Source of the DNA: Reichenbachiella sp. 5M10
Lineage (GTDB): Bacteria > Bacteroidota > Bacteroidia > Cytophagales > Cyclobacteriaceae
Direction: 5' to 3'
Length of the DNA: 64,000 bases
Assembly (NCBI RefSeq): GCF_002742335.1
Contig: NZ_MDGR01000007.1
Coordinates: 4,034,501 to 4,098,500, forward strand
Each line of letters opens with the position of its first letter. Positions within the stretch are counted from its first letter, which is position 1. Below the pieces are notes generated by a model, which was given only the letters and a program-made list of their open reading frames with translations, searched no databases and had not been told where the DNA came from. The position numbers were made by a program, and so were the translations under genes. This document shows, one piece after another, positions 7,139 to 16,400 of this stretch.

Positions 7139-10099
7139 TTAGAAAGTGAGGTTAAGTCCAGCGATGAAATTGCGGGTCTGTGGATAGGTACCATAGTCTA
7201 TCCCCTGGGCAGTGTTGCTATACCCAAAGGCATTGACCTCTGGATCAAAACCTGAATAACCCGTGAATGTGAAGAGGTTTTCACCTGTGACATAAACCTT
7301 CAGTCCTTTGATGTTGGCCTTGGACAAGAGTGACGATGGCAAATCATAGCCTAGCGTCACGGTTTTGACTCTCAGGTATGATGCATCCTCGATGAATCGA
7401 GTAGAGATTCGAGAGTTATCGGTATTGCCCCAAGTTGCTCTCGGAATATCCGTCACATCTCCTGGTTGTCTCCATCTATCCAGTACCGCCGTGGATTGAT
7501 TCTTAGGATCGGTCATGCCCTCGATATCAATGCGCGATGCATTCAGGATGTCATTGCCATAGGATCCTTGCAAGAACACGAGCAAGGTGAGCCCCTTGTA
7601 GCTCAGTGTATTGGTCATCCCGTAGAGGAAGTCTGGATTGGCATGACCAATGATACGACGGTCGTCCGCCGTAGGTGTGAAAGTGCTCTCTCCATTCTGA
7701 TCTAGGTAGTAAGCATCCCCTGTCTGTGGATCCACCCCTCCATACACATAACCATACAAAGTACCGAGTGACTCCCCTTCACGAACCAAACTGGCTTCAC
7801 CACGACCTGCAACAGCCCCGTCAAAAATCTCTTGCCCAACGATATCGATTACTTTGTTTTGATTGAATGAAATGTTGAAATCCGTATTCCATTTGAAGTC
7901 TTTGTCAAGATTAACTGTACTGACAACAAACTCTAACCCTTGGTTTTGCAATTCTCCAATGTTTTGGATGGCATTGTCAAAACCCGTGGATCGGGGCAGC
8001 GGAGCATTGAGCAATAGGTCAGTGGTGGTCTTGCGGTAAGCATCTGCCGTCAACGTCACTCGGTTGTTCCACAAGCCTAGATCCACACCGATATTGGTCT
8101 GCTGCGACTCCTCCCATTTGAGCGTATTGTTACTGATCGAGGCTGGATAAGTCCCTGGCTGAGTCACTCCTCCGATGGGATAGTTGGCACCTCCTCCAAT
8201 CAACCCAAGATAAGAGTAGCGATTGTCGCCACTTAGCTGGTCGTTTCCTACGATACCCCATCCTGCACGGATTTTCAAATCACTGATGGTAGAAATCCCT
8301 TCGAGAAAGCTCTCCTCGGAGATTCTCCATCCCCCTGATACCGATGGGAAATATCCCCAGCGATTCTCAGGGCCAAAAACACTAGATCCATCGACCCGAA
8401 AATTGGCTGTCAACAAATACTTGTCATTGTACTCGTAGTGTACTCTACTGAGGTAAGACTGATTGGCCTTCTCCGACTTGGTCGCGGTAGCCTCGATGAT
8501 CTGCGAACCCACATTGGGTGTTTGTATTCCATCACTCGAAAAATTCTGAGTCACCACCTTGTTGTATTCCCAAGTGAATTTTTGCTGTACCGCTCCGACC
8601 AGTACTTCCACTCTGCTCTTCCCGATGTCTTTGGTGTAGGATAGCGTATTGTCGAGAATGTAATACTGATTTTTGTTCGTGTTGTTTTCGGCACGCCCAT
8701 TCAATGCTCGTCCATAGCTCGTCAAATAAGGATTCAAAAAGTAGTCGTAGATGTCATTGTTATGATCCAGACCGATGTTGCTCCTGAACTTAAAGTTTTT
8801 GAGAAAAGAGATCTCCGCATAGGTATTTCCAATCAAACGTTGGTTGCGGTATTTTCTATCCGATCCATCGGTACTCGCAAGTGGGTTTTCCCAGTTCTGG
8901 AACGGGTTGCTCGTGAAGCTGCCGTCTGGGTTGTAAATCCCAATGATCGATGGAGTCGACAATGCCCCAAGCAATACTCCCCCCGAATTCACGGCTTGGT
9001 TGTCTGTCACATCTACATCGGAGTAGAGCGTATAGGCTACACGTGTTCCGACCTTGAGCCAATCACTCACCTCATGGTCTAAGTTGACTTTGAAATTGGT
9101 TCGACTCATCTCCGAAGTACGTACGGCTCCTTTTTGATCCGTCCATCCACCCGAGATGTAGTAGTTCGTCTTTTCGTCCTTGCCAGATATCGACAATTGA
9201 TAGTTCTGTGATACCCCGCGCTGGAATACCTCATCCTGCCAGTCCGTGTTTTCGGTATACTGTGACCAATCCGTATTTTGGCCCATCTCCTGCATCAGCT
9301 CGATGTAATCTCTGCTGCCCAGCACATCCATTTTTTTCCATACTTGGGCAAAACCACCGTAGGCATTGAAATTGATTTGTGCATTGTCAGTTGTACCTCG
9401 TTTGGTCGTGATCAGTACTACCCCATTTGCTCCTTGCGCCCCATATATGGCTGCCGACGAAGCGTCCTTTAGGATCGAAATAGATTCTACATCTGCAGGA
9501 TTGATCGAACGGGTGTCAGTCGTGGGTACTCCGTCCACCACGTAGAGAGGTTCACTGCCCGCATTGATGGAGTTGGTTCCACGGATTCTAAGGTTGAGTC
9601 CTTGAGAAGGTTTCCCACTACTGGACATCACTTGCACTCCCGCTGCTTTTCCTTGGATGAGTGATCCGATCTGAGAGTTGGGGCGTAGGCTCATGTCTTC
9701 GTCACCCACTACAGCGATGGATCCTGTCACGTCCTTTTTCTCCTGCGTCCCATAGCCTACCACCACGATCTCCTCTAAACTGACGACATCTTCTACCAGC
9801 GCAAATTGGAAACTGGATTGATTGCCCACTGATACAGTCTGACTCAAGTAGCCCAAAGAGCTCACCACCAACTGATCCGTCGGGGAAAAATCATAGGTGA
9901 TCGAAAACCTCCCGTCTATGTCCGTCACCGCTCCGGTAGTTGTCCCGACGAGCTGAATCGTCGCGCCCGGTATCGGCTCTGCAAATTCATCTGTCACTTG
10001 GCCCACCACAGTACTCTGCTGTGCCATCGCGACGCTTTGTGTCAGTAGAAATACTACCAACACGCAAGCATATAATCTAATCTTGTCAATGTGTTTCAT
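7139..10099 (-). CDS. susC: SusC/RagA-type TonB-linked outer-membrane transporter
   Basis: This 986-residue protein imports oligosaccharides across the outer membrane with TonB energy. A signal peptide ends near residue 26 (AMAQQ). A carboxypeptidase-regulatory-like domain follows, about 30-110 (VVGQVTDEFAEPIPGATI). Next come the TonB-box region (EIVVVGYGTQEKKDVTGS), a plug domain with the family motif VYGAQGANGVVLITTKRG, and a long beta-barrel ending in Phe (AGLNLTF). It is the first structural gene of the PUL. The 255 nt upstream hold its promoter, but I find no clean TAnnTTTG element there. Confidence 0.97.
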   Translation of the reverse strand: MKHIDKIRLYACVLVVFLLTQSVAMAQQSTVVGQVTDEFAEPIPGATIQLVGTTTGAVTDIDGRFSITYDFSPTDQLVVSSLGYLSQTVSVGNQSSFQFALVEDVVSLEEIVVVGYGTQEKKDVTGSIAVVGDEDMSLRPNSQIGSLIQGKAAGVQVMSSSGKPSQGLNLRIRGTNSINAGSEPLYVVDGVPTTDTRSINPADVESISILKDASSAAIYGAQGANGVVLITTKRGTTDNAQINFNAYGGFAQVWKKMDVLGSRDYIELMQEMGQNTDWSQYTENTDWQDEVFQRGVSQNYQLSISGKDEKTNYYISGGWTDQKGAVRTSEMSRTNFKVNLDHEVSDWLKVGTRVAYTLYSDVDVTDNQAVNSGGVLLGALSTPSIIGIYNPDGSFTSNPFQNWENPLASTDGSDRKYRNQRLIGNTYAEISFLKNFKFRSNIGLDHNNDIYDYFLNPYLTSYGRALNGRAENNTNKNQYYILDNTLSYTKDIGKSRVEVLVGAVQQKFTWEYNKVVTQNFSSDGIQTPNVGSQIIEATATKSEKANQSYLSRVHYEYNDKYLLTANFRVDGSSVFGPENRWGYFPSVSGGWRISEESFLEGISTISDLKIRAGWGIVGNDQLSGDNRYSYLGLIGGGANYPIGGVTQPGTYPASISNNTLKWEESQQTNIGVDLGLWNNRVTLTADAYRKTTTDLLLNAPLPRSTGFDNAIQNIGELQNQGLEFVVSTVNLDKDFKWNTDFNISFNQNKVIDIVGQEIFDGAVAGRGEASLVREGESLGTLYGYVYGGVDPQTGDAYYLDQNGESTFTPTADDRRIIGHANPDFLYGMTNTLSYKGLTLLVFLQGSYGNDILNASRIDIEGMTDPKNQSTAVLDRWRQPGDVTDIPRATWGNTDNSRISTRFIEDASYLRVKTVTLGYDLPSSLLSKANIKGLKVYVTGENLFTFTGYSGFDPEVNAFGYSNTAQGIDYGTYPQTRNFIAGLNLTF

Positions 10100-10354
10100 G
10101 CGTTGTTCATTCGTCTTTTGAAATAATCATGTTCCCATTTTTAGGAATATGTAAACCAAGAAAGATCCAGAACCAATCGCCAAGGTGAGTAGTAAAGAAG
10201 TGGACGAAATGAAGTCTACAAAACCACTTATAGTTTGATTACCAAATAGTTAAAACAAACCAGTGCCGTCAAAAAAGTGGATAGATATGGAGAACCCTCA
10301 GTGAAGGAAAAGCAACGATAATACTAGGAACGCCCAGTCTACCTCTAAATTGAA

Positions 10355-12025
10355 TCAATTGTTTTCGCTACCCGCACCACGGACGAGTGCGCTGATCTTC
10401 ATGATCTGCTCTTCGAACTCCTCGCGGGGACCCGCCGATTTGTTCTTGACTTTGACACGGTAGTTGTAGATGGTGTTGACAGAGTAGCGTAGCAATTTAG
10501 AGATCTGCGAACTATCATGAATCCCCAACCTAATCAAAGCGAAGATGCGCAGCTCGGTGTTGAGGAGCTCTCCCGATTTGAGCTCTATGCGCTCATCCTC
10601 CAGCAGGAGTTCGTTGACACGGTTGACAAAATCCGGGTAGATATTGAGAAAGGTACTGTCGAAAGTCGCATAAAATTGCTTGAGTTCTCGGTCTATCAGC
10701 TCAGGCGAACTGGTCGTCTGGAGCAGCTCCTCAAATTTTCGACTGGTAATCATCTTGCGCACCATGCGACGGTAGTTGTCCAACTTGTCGATGAAGTCCG
10801 AACAGATGTTGAGGAAGTTGGCGATGTATTGCTCCTTGATACTATCGGTCTCGACAAGTTGACCGTTGAGGCTATTGAGCTGATCATTGGCATACTTGAG
10901 TTCGTCGTTGAGCTTTTGGAGACTGAGGTTGGCTCTGCTCAGGTCATTGCGGCCTTTACGCACCTTTTTGACCTGTCTGAAAATCATGAACACCATCACG
11001 GCTAATCCCACCGAGAGCAAACTGATCAGCAATAGCATGTAACGAAGCTTAGTATTCTGCTGGTCAATGCGCTTTTGATAGGCCGCCGTAATCAACGGGA
11101 AAATGTTAGAAATCTCAATAAAGCGCAGTCTTGAGTTGAAAAATTCCGCATCCTGAAACGAGAACTTGATGTATCGATAGGCACGCTCGATCTGGTGATC
11201 TTCATAGAGCAACTGTGCCAACTGAGTCAGCGAAGCATTGTCTTTGATCGCAGCACGGATATCTGAGATCGCCGATAGCGCCAAATAAACCTTCTGCTCC
11301 TCGCGATTGCCGTTGATCTGATGGATCAGTGAGCGCTGAAACGCCACCAACGAGTACCCAGCAGTCGCCATCTCTACCATTTGCATTCGGCGCGTGTTGA
11401 TTTCTAAGCACTTCTCCATTTGACGGGAATCACGGTATTCCTTTTCTTGAATGTCCAAATACAAATCCGACCCCTCGTCCACATGCCTAAGCAACGAATC
11501 CGTATAACTGTCAAGCTTTTCACGGTACATGACGATGTTGGACTCGATGCGCGAGTAGAAATGGAGATCCTCATACACTTTTCGGTAGACGACATAGTAC
11601 ATTTTGAGCGAATACTCATCCAGTTTGTCAGGAGCTACTTTTTGCAGGATCTCAATCGCCTCCATATAGCTGCCCGAATGTGCGAGTAGTTTGGCAAGAT
11701 ATAGCTCGGATTGCCCCTCGAAGGCAGCATTGTGCAGACGACTACCGATCTCTAAATTCCTTTTGATATAGGCGAGTGCCGAGTCAAAATTGTACGCGGC
11801 ATACTCCCGAATCAACTGCACATCGATGTGGTAGCGGTCTGCTTCGGTGAGTGTAGGGTCATCCATGAGGCTTTTGATGCTGTTGATCTTCAGCTCCCGG
11901 CGCTCCTCATAGAGTGGTCGTTTGGCGAGCTCCTGATCGAGCACATCGAGCAGTGAGTCTAGCTTTGCGGCAAAGACACCATTCGAAACCACCAACAGCA
12001 ACATCAACCCTAATAACCTATGCAT
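10355..12025 (-). CDS. Membrane-spanning PUL regulator, TPR-like sensor with DUF6377/LuxR-like HTH
   Basis: This 556-residue protein has a signal peptide (about residues 1-19), a helical TPR-like extracytoplasmic region to about 325 and one membrane segment near 327-348. A coiled coil (about 355-400) and a cytoplasmic C-terminal domain ending in a helix-turn-helix (FALIRLGIHDSSQISKLLRY) follow. This architecture matches the DUF6377 regulators found next to Bacteroidota PULs, thought to sense a sugar outside and bind DNA inside. It is on the same strand directly upstream of susC and is the likely activator of this PUL. The DUF assignment is from recognition of the layout, not from a search. 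Confidence 0.87.
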   Translation of the reverse strand: MHRLLGLMLLLVVSNGVFAAKLDSLLDVLDQELAKRPLYEERRELKINSIKSLMDDPTLTEADRYHIDVQLIREYAAYNFDSALAYIKRNLEIGSRLHNAAFEGQSELYLAKLLAHSGSYMEAIEILQKVAPDKLDEYSLKMYYVVYRKVYEDLHFYSRIESNIVMYREKLDSYTDSLLRHVDEGSDLYLDIQEKEYRDSRQMEKCLEINTRRMQMVEMATAGYSLVAFQRSLIHQINGNREEQKVYLALSAISDIRAAIKDNASLTQLAQLLYEDHQIERAYRYIKFSFQDAEFFNSRLRFIEISNIFPLITAAYQKRIDQQNTKLRYMLLLISLLSVGLAVMVFMIFRQVKKVRKGRNDLSRANLSLQKLNDELKYANDQLNSLNGQLVETDSIKEQYIANFLNICSDFIDKLDNYRRMVRKMITSRKFEELLQTTSSPELIDRELKQFYATFDSTFLNIYPDFVNRVNELLLEDERIELKSGELLNTELRIFALIRLGIHDSSQISKLLRYSVNTIYNYRVKVKNKSAGPREEFEEQIMKISALVRGAGSENN

Positions 12026-12197
12026 GGAGAATGATAATAATTTTTCAAATCAATAGGGAACGAAATTACACAATTCGATGAGATAACACAGCGATCCCTT
12101 CATCGCTCTTCGTATTTTGCCGAATGACAGACCTCCAAGACACTTTGGCCTACCCAATAATCTTGACCGCACGGATGCATAAGTAGCATATATTGGC

Positions 12198-12205
12198 TAA
12201 TTTTG
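12198..12205 (+). promoter_or_regulatory. Candidate -7 promoter element for purB
   Basis: TAATTTTG matches the Bacteroidota housekeeping -7 consensus TAnnTTTG and lies 25 nt before the purB ATG. A clear -33 TTTG at the usual spacing was not found. Confidence 0.5.
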
Positions 12206-12230
12206 CGCCTCACAATTAGATACATAGACG

Positions 12231-13586
12231 ATGGAATTGAATGCATTGACAGCTATTTCGCCAGTAGACGGCCGATACAGAAGACACACCGCAGACCTTG
12301 CCGAGTTTTTCTCCGAGTTTGGGTTGATCAAATACAGAGTACACGTAGAGATCGAATATTTCATCGCGCTATGTCAGCACCCATTGCCACAATTGGAGAG
12401 TGTAGACGCAAGCGTATATGGCAAGCTTCGCCAGATCGTCGTGGAGTTTTCTGAAGCAGATGCACTAGAGATCAAAAAGATTGAAAGCACTACCAATCAT
12501 GACGTCAAAGCCGTAGAGTACTTCATCAAAAAAAGATTCGACACACTCGGACTAGAGCCTTACAAGGAATTCATCCACTTTGGGTTGACCTCTCAGGACA
12601 TCAACAACACGGCGATCCCACTACAACTCAAGCACGCCATCGAGAGCGAGTACATCCCAGCGCTCAATCAAATCGAAGCACTGCTCATGGACATGGCCGA
12701 AGCATGGAAAGACATCCCTATGCTCGCCAAAACACACGGTCAGCCCGCTTCCCCTACTTTGCTAGGCAAAGAAATCCTCGTGTTTCATGAGCGCCTGACC
12801 CAGCAGGTCAACATGCTCGACTCAGTGCGCTATGGTGCCAAATTTGGCGGAGCGACTGGCAACATGAACGCGCACCACATCGCCTATCCCGAAATCGATT
12901 GGATCAAGTTTGCCAACAATTTCGTAGACAACACCCTCGGACTCAGACGCAGCTACCCCACCACTCAGATCGAACACTACGACGACATGGCTGCCCTGTT
13001 TGACAACCTCAAAAGAATCAACACCATCCTCATCGATTTTGCCCGTGACATCTGGCAATACATCTCGATGGGCTACTTCAAACAAAAGATCGTAAAAGGA
13101 GAGGTCGGATCATCGGCTATGCCTCACAAAGTCAATCCGATTGACTTTGAAAATGCCGAAGGCAACCTCGGTATCGCCAATGCGCTCTACGAATATCTCT
13201 CTGCAAAGCTACCGATCTCACGCCTACAACGAGATCTGACAGACTCTACTGTACTCCGCAATGTCGGTGTCCCAGTTGGTCATGGTTTCATCGCCCTCAA
13301 GTCTCTCGAAAAAGGGATAGGGAAATTAGAGCTCAATCAAGCCAATATCGAGTATGATCTCGATCAAAACTGGGCGGTCGTTTCGGAGGCCATTCAGACT
13401 ATCCTCAGACGCGAAGCATACCCAGAGCCATACGAGGCGCTCAAAGCGCTCACCAGAGGCAACCAAGAGATCACTCAAGAAAGCCTCAAGGTCTTCATCG
13501 ATGGACTGGAAATCAGTGACGCACTCAAAACGCAAATGAAAAAAATTACTCCATTCAACTACACAGGTATCAACCCGCTGAAGTAA
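12231..13586 (+). CDS. purB: Adenylosuccinate lyase
   Basis: This 451-residue enzyme of purine synthesis splits SAICAR to AICAR and adenylosuccinate to AMP, releasing fumarate. The fumarase/aspartase superfamily signature GSSAMPHKVNPIDFE is near residues 292-306. The N-terminus LTAISPVDGRYRRHT and the segments TTNHDVKAVEYF and FGLTSQDINNTA are those of the longer, E. coli-like PurB group. The gene starts at an ATG 25 nt after a good -7 element. It is transcribed divergently from the PUL regulator and ends in its own terminator, so it is probably monocistronic. Confidence 0.98.
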   Translation: MELNALTAISPVDGRYRRHTADLAEFFSEFGLIKYRVHVEIEYFIALCQHPLPQLESVDASVYGKLRQIVVEFSEADALEIKKIESTTNHDVKAVEYFIKKRFDTLGLEPYKEFIHFGLTSQDINNTAIPLQLKHAIESEYIPALNQIEALLMDMAEAWKDIPMLAKTHGQPASPTLLGKEILVFHERLTQQVNMLDSVRYGAKFGGATGNMNAHHIAYPEIDWIKFANNFVDNTLGLRRSYPTTQIEHYDDMAALFDNLKRINTILIDFARDIWQYISMGYFKQKIVKGEVGSSAMPHKVNPIDFENAEGNLGIANALYEYLSAKLPISRLQRDLTDSTVLRNVGVPVGHGFIALKSLEKGIGKLELNQANIEYDLDQNWAVVSEAIQTILRREAYPEPYEALKALTRGNQEITQESLKVFIDGLEISDALKTQMKKITPFNYTGINPLK

Positions 13587-13610
13587 GAATAACAAAAATC
13601 ATTTGATACA

Positions 13611-13659
13611 AAGCAGGAATCAAAGCGGAGCTATTTCGTTGAGGTTCCTGCTTTTTTGT
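13611..13659 (+). terminator. Rho-independent terminator after purB
   Basis: AAGCAGGAA (13611-13619) pairs with TTCCTGCTT (13645-13653) around a long, partly paired loop, followed by TTTTTTG. It lies 24 nt after the purB stop. Confidence 0.75.
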
Positions 13660-13734
13660 TTAAAAACAGGGCGTATTGTGGCATATGTAACACAACTATA
13701 CACGGGCACCTTTGAGAAGATCCAAGAGAAAAGT

Positions 13735-14157
13735 CTACCCCCGAAAATCACCACTCGCTTGTGCACACTCTTTGAAACGCTTATTCACAGTACTCTTCCA
13801 CCATGGACCTTTAGTAAAAATCAATTTAGTTTTTACCCAAAGATTGTTCTGAAAACGTCTCCATTGCTCTCTGCTTGTTTGGTCTGGACGATGCTCCAGT
13901 ACATACTCAAAGCCCATGTTGTGTGTCACTTCCAGTGCACAAGGGTTACCATAGAGCAACCTTCGACCCGAGTCGACATAGATATAACTCAACTTCGACT
14001 GATCCGGTTGGTTTCTACGAGTATCTTCTTTCACTTTGCGGTCAACCTTTCGTGTGGGCATATCTTCCTGCGTCATGACTTGAGCCCTAAGTGATACTGA
14101 CGACATCACGGCTACAGATAGAATTGACAAAACAAAAAGAAAACGGATAGGCATCAT
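13735..14157 (-). CDS. Hypothetical small secreted protein
   Basis: I do not recognise this 140-residue protein. It begins with a clear signal peptide (cleavage likely after LRAQ near residue 26) and then an arginine/lysine-rich, charged segment (KVDRKVKEDTRRNQPDQ). A globular region contains IYVDSGRRLLYGNPCALEVTH, and the protein ends basic. Two cysteines, about 94 and 131, could form a disulphide. It is convergent with purB and sits 54 nt upstream of nothing but intergenic DNA on its own strand, so it is probably a single-gene unit in the periplasm. A plus-strand open frame overlaps it but crosses the purB terminator and is not credible. Confidence 0.7.
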   Translation of the reverse strand: MMPIRFLFVLSILSVAVMSSVSLRAQVMTQEDMPTRKVDRKVKEDTRRNQPDQSKLSYIYVDSGRRLLYGNPCALEVTHNMGFEYVLEHRPDQTSREQWRRFQNNLWVKTKLIFTKGPWWKSTVNKRFKECAQASGDFRG

Positions 14158-14211
14158 GGATTCAATAATAATGACAAAAACTCAGAACGAATGTCCTCCT
14201 CGCAATCAATT

Positions 14212-14472
14212 TTACAAGGACATGATCCCCTCGATTCTTTTGGCCTTCTCATAGATCTCTATGACTTGATCACTGCTGCCCACCATCACGTTGATAGTGG
14301 CACTCGCATATTTTCCATTTTTAGAAGGCTTGAGCACTACTTCGTGCTTTGGAAACAGCGCTTTGACTTCATCAATCTGTGCCTCAGGCACGATGAACTT
14401 AAACATATATAGCGTCGGAAAGGTATGTACGCTTTCGAGCTTTTCCTTGAATGATTGTGCTGAATTGTCCAT
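14212..14472 (-). CDS. DUF493 (YbeD-like) family protein
   Basis: This is an 86-residue ferredoxin-fold protein of the DUF493/YbeD family (pattern FPTLYMFKFIVP and SKNGKYASATINVMVGSSDQVIEIYE). Its cellular role is unknown; E. coli YbeD sits next to lipB. I start it at MDNSAQSF. A longer frame begins 36 nt earlier, but that stretch lies inside the rho-independent terminator of the upstream gene, so it is unlikely to be translated. The ATG follows the terminator T-run almost directly. It is the last gene of the run from the TPR gene through lptC to here. Confidence 0.88.
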   Translation of the reverse strand: MDNSAQSFKEKLESVHTFPTLYMFKFIVPEAQIDEVKALFPKHEVVLKPSKNGKYASATINVMVGSSDQVIEIYEKAKRIEGIMSL

Positions 14473-14481
14473 AAATAAAAA

Positions 14482-14505
14482 AGTCCTGACCAACCGATCA
14501 GGACT
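14482..14505 (-). terminator. Terminator of the PpiD-like gene, abutting the next start codon
   Basis: AGTCCTGA (14482-14489) and TCAGGACT (14498-14505) form an 8-bp stem. Read on the minus strand it is followed by TTTTTT, and the DUF493 ATG comes only about 10 nt after the stem. DUF493 expression must therefore come from read-through or from a promoter upstream of or inside the hairpin. Confidence 0.78.
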
Positions 14506-14528
14506 CAAAGTTATCTTTTGTTTCTCTA

Positions 14529-16310
14529 CTAGAAAAACTTATATCTCTCGTCTTTGATATCAGCAAGTTCTCTGACCGCCTGATCAATGCTATAAGCCAG
14601 TCTCGCCTGTCTTTTGGTCGTGGCTTGGTTTCTATAGTTTTCGTAGTTCGATACTTCAGGAGCATCTATTTTGTTGATCAACTCCAACTGGATCACACCA
14701 TTGTCGATGGCGAATGGTTCACTCACCTCACCTGGCTCCATAGAAAACGCCACTCCGATTGCTTTAGGAGCCAACCCGACGCTTGTCAATGAATTGCTAC
14801 TCAACTTCAAGTTTGACATAGAATAGTACTTCGCATTGTTGCCATCATATTGGATGATTTTGTTGGCTAAAGCAGCTCCCTCGATACCATTGAGTTTTTG
14901 AGTGATGATCTCTGCTTTCTTCTCATCGATTACTTTCTTTCTTACTTCGTTCTTTACTGACGCCAAGTTTGCAGAACCTTCTTCTTGTTCTGACACCAAA
15001 GTAGCAATCACATATTGGTTTTCGATTTCGAATACATCTGACACATCTCCAATAGACGCCTTGTTGTACGCCCAATATACGATATTTCTTGCCTCGTTGA
15101 GACCTGGCAACCTCTGATCATTAGCGCCCAATTTGTTGGCAGATTTAGTTCTCAAGCCTGCTGCTGTAGCATTCGCCTCAAAATCACTGCTAGATTCAGT
15201 ATCAAAGGCAAATTTCTCTGCATCTCTATAATAGCTGTTTCTTGTATCGTCACTCACATACAACTCCAAAGCCACTTTAGCTACTTTATATGGGCCTTCT
15301 TCGGATGCCGATGTCACTTTGTATAGCACATAGCTACCATTCTCCACCAATGGCCCTACTACCACACCAGTATCTGCTCCTTGCACAGGTGCTGGTAGTT
15401 GGTCAGCAGCGGTGTATGTTCTATATGCTCCTGGCATATCTGAATTGACAAGTGCATAGAGCGAATCACTTTCTGCCGTCTCAAACCCTTCTACCAATTT
15501 CATGATATCCTCTTTGACTACCGCACTATCTGTAGCAGATGGTACTACATCAATCACAACATACTGGATGGCTCTAGATGCCTCCGCCTTGAACTCATCT
15601 TCGTGCTTAGACAAATAAGCCTTCAGCTCTGCATCTGTAACAGACACTGCGGAGTCTTCGATCGAGTAGAACGGTACGTAGATGTAGTTGACTTCAGCAT
15701 TGTTGTTTTCACTGGCATATACGAATTTAGCCTCTCCTTCTGTCGCATAGTTTGTCTTCAAGATGAGATTATTGTATTTCACACGCTGTCTGCTTGGTGC
15801 CAAGCTATTCTCAAAATTGTACCAAGAAGCTCTCTGCTGTGGCGTTTGTTCGCTCAATCTTTGCAAAAATGCAATCACATTTTCTTTCTCAAATGCTCCC
15901 GTCTCTGGGTTGGTAAACGCCTGTCGGATTTGAGGACTGATGTTGTCTCCTTGTACCATATCTACGATCTCCTCCTTTGAAACTCTGAGTCCCAACAATT
16001 TGAACTGAGTTTCGAAAGCATACTGACCAATCAGCGCATCCCAAGTCTGGTTGCGAATATAGTCCTGCTCAGCACCTGATGGACTTCTTCCTTGGTTCAT
16101 TTGGAAATTGTATGTCATTTCCTCCTGCTTTGCCAAGAAGTCCTGATAAGAAATAGTCTGTCCTGCTATCTCACCTACGTCTGTAGACGCACCGAACAGC
16201 CTCGAGTTAGGTCCTAACAAATCTGCGCCAATGAAGGCCACAATAGAGAACCCAATGAGGCCGATCACTATCTTCCCTCCTTTATTCCTTAATGTATTAA
16301 TTAATGCCAT
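14529..16310 (-). CDS. PpiD-like membrane-anchored SurA-N chaperone, apparently without a parvulin domain
   Basis: This 593-residue protein has an N-terminal membrane anchor (GKIVIGLIGFSIVAFIGADLL, about residues 11-31), then a SurA_N/PpiD-type chaperone domain. PpiD helps fold periplasmic and outer-membrane proteins. Bacteroidota homologues are, as I know them, about 700 residues and carry a parvulin rotamase domain (HILI...GGDLG) in the middle. I see no such motif here, and the protein is about 100 residues short, so it may be chaperone-only. It lies 90 nt downstream of the CNNM/CorC gene and ends in a terminator. Confidence 0.85.
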   Translation of the reverse strand: MALINTLRNKGGKIVIGLIGFSIVAFIGADLLGPNSRLFGASTDVGEIAGQTISYQDFLAKQEEMTYNFQMNQGRSPSGAEQDYIRNQTWDALIGQYAFETQFKLLGLRVSKEEIVDMVQGDNISPQIRQAFTNPETGAFEKENVIAFLQRLSEQTPQQRASWYNFENSLAPSRQRVKYNNLILKTNYATEGEAKFVYASENNNAEVNYIYVPFYSIEDSAVSVTDAELKAYLSKHEDEFKAEASRAIQYVVIDVVPSATDSAVVKEDIMKLVEGFETAESDSLYALVNSDMPGAYRTYTAADQLPAPVQGADTGVVVGPLVENGSYVLYKVTSASEEGPYKVAKVALELYVSDDTRNSYYRDAEKFAFDTESSSDFEANATAAGLRTKSANKLGANDQRLPGLNEARNIVYWAYNKASIGDVSDVFEIENQYVIATLVSEQEEGSANLASVKNEVRKKVIDEKKAEIITQKLNGIEGAALANKIIQYDGNNAKYYSMSNLKLSSNSLTSVGLAPKAIGVAFSMEPGEVSEPFAIDNGVIQLELINKIDAPEVSNYENYRNQATTKRQARLAYSIDQAVRELADIKDERYKFF

Positions 16311-16400
16311 GAGTATTTTATGTTAAAAGAAGCGCAAAATAAGAAAGCCTCTCCTTAATATCAAAATTTTCTGTGCTTAGTTAAATCCTTGGATTTGAGG

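Noticed and set aside
10100-10354. Possible promoter or operator elements before susC
   Set aside because: I searched for TAnnTTTG on the minus strand and for strong dyads and found no convincing match, so nothing is listed.
13603-14094. 163-codon plus-strand open frame after purB
   Set aside because: It begins with purB terminator sequence, overlaps a signal-peptide-bearing minus-strand gene throughout and has no recognisable composition.
9118-15680. TACGTA copies inside susC (9118-9123) and the PpiD-like gene (15675-15680)
   Set aside because: Single six-base copies within coding sequence, with no partner 4 nt away; a handful are expected by chance in 64 kb, so they are not called operators.
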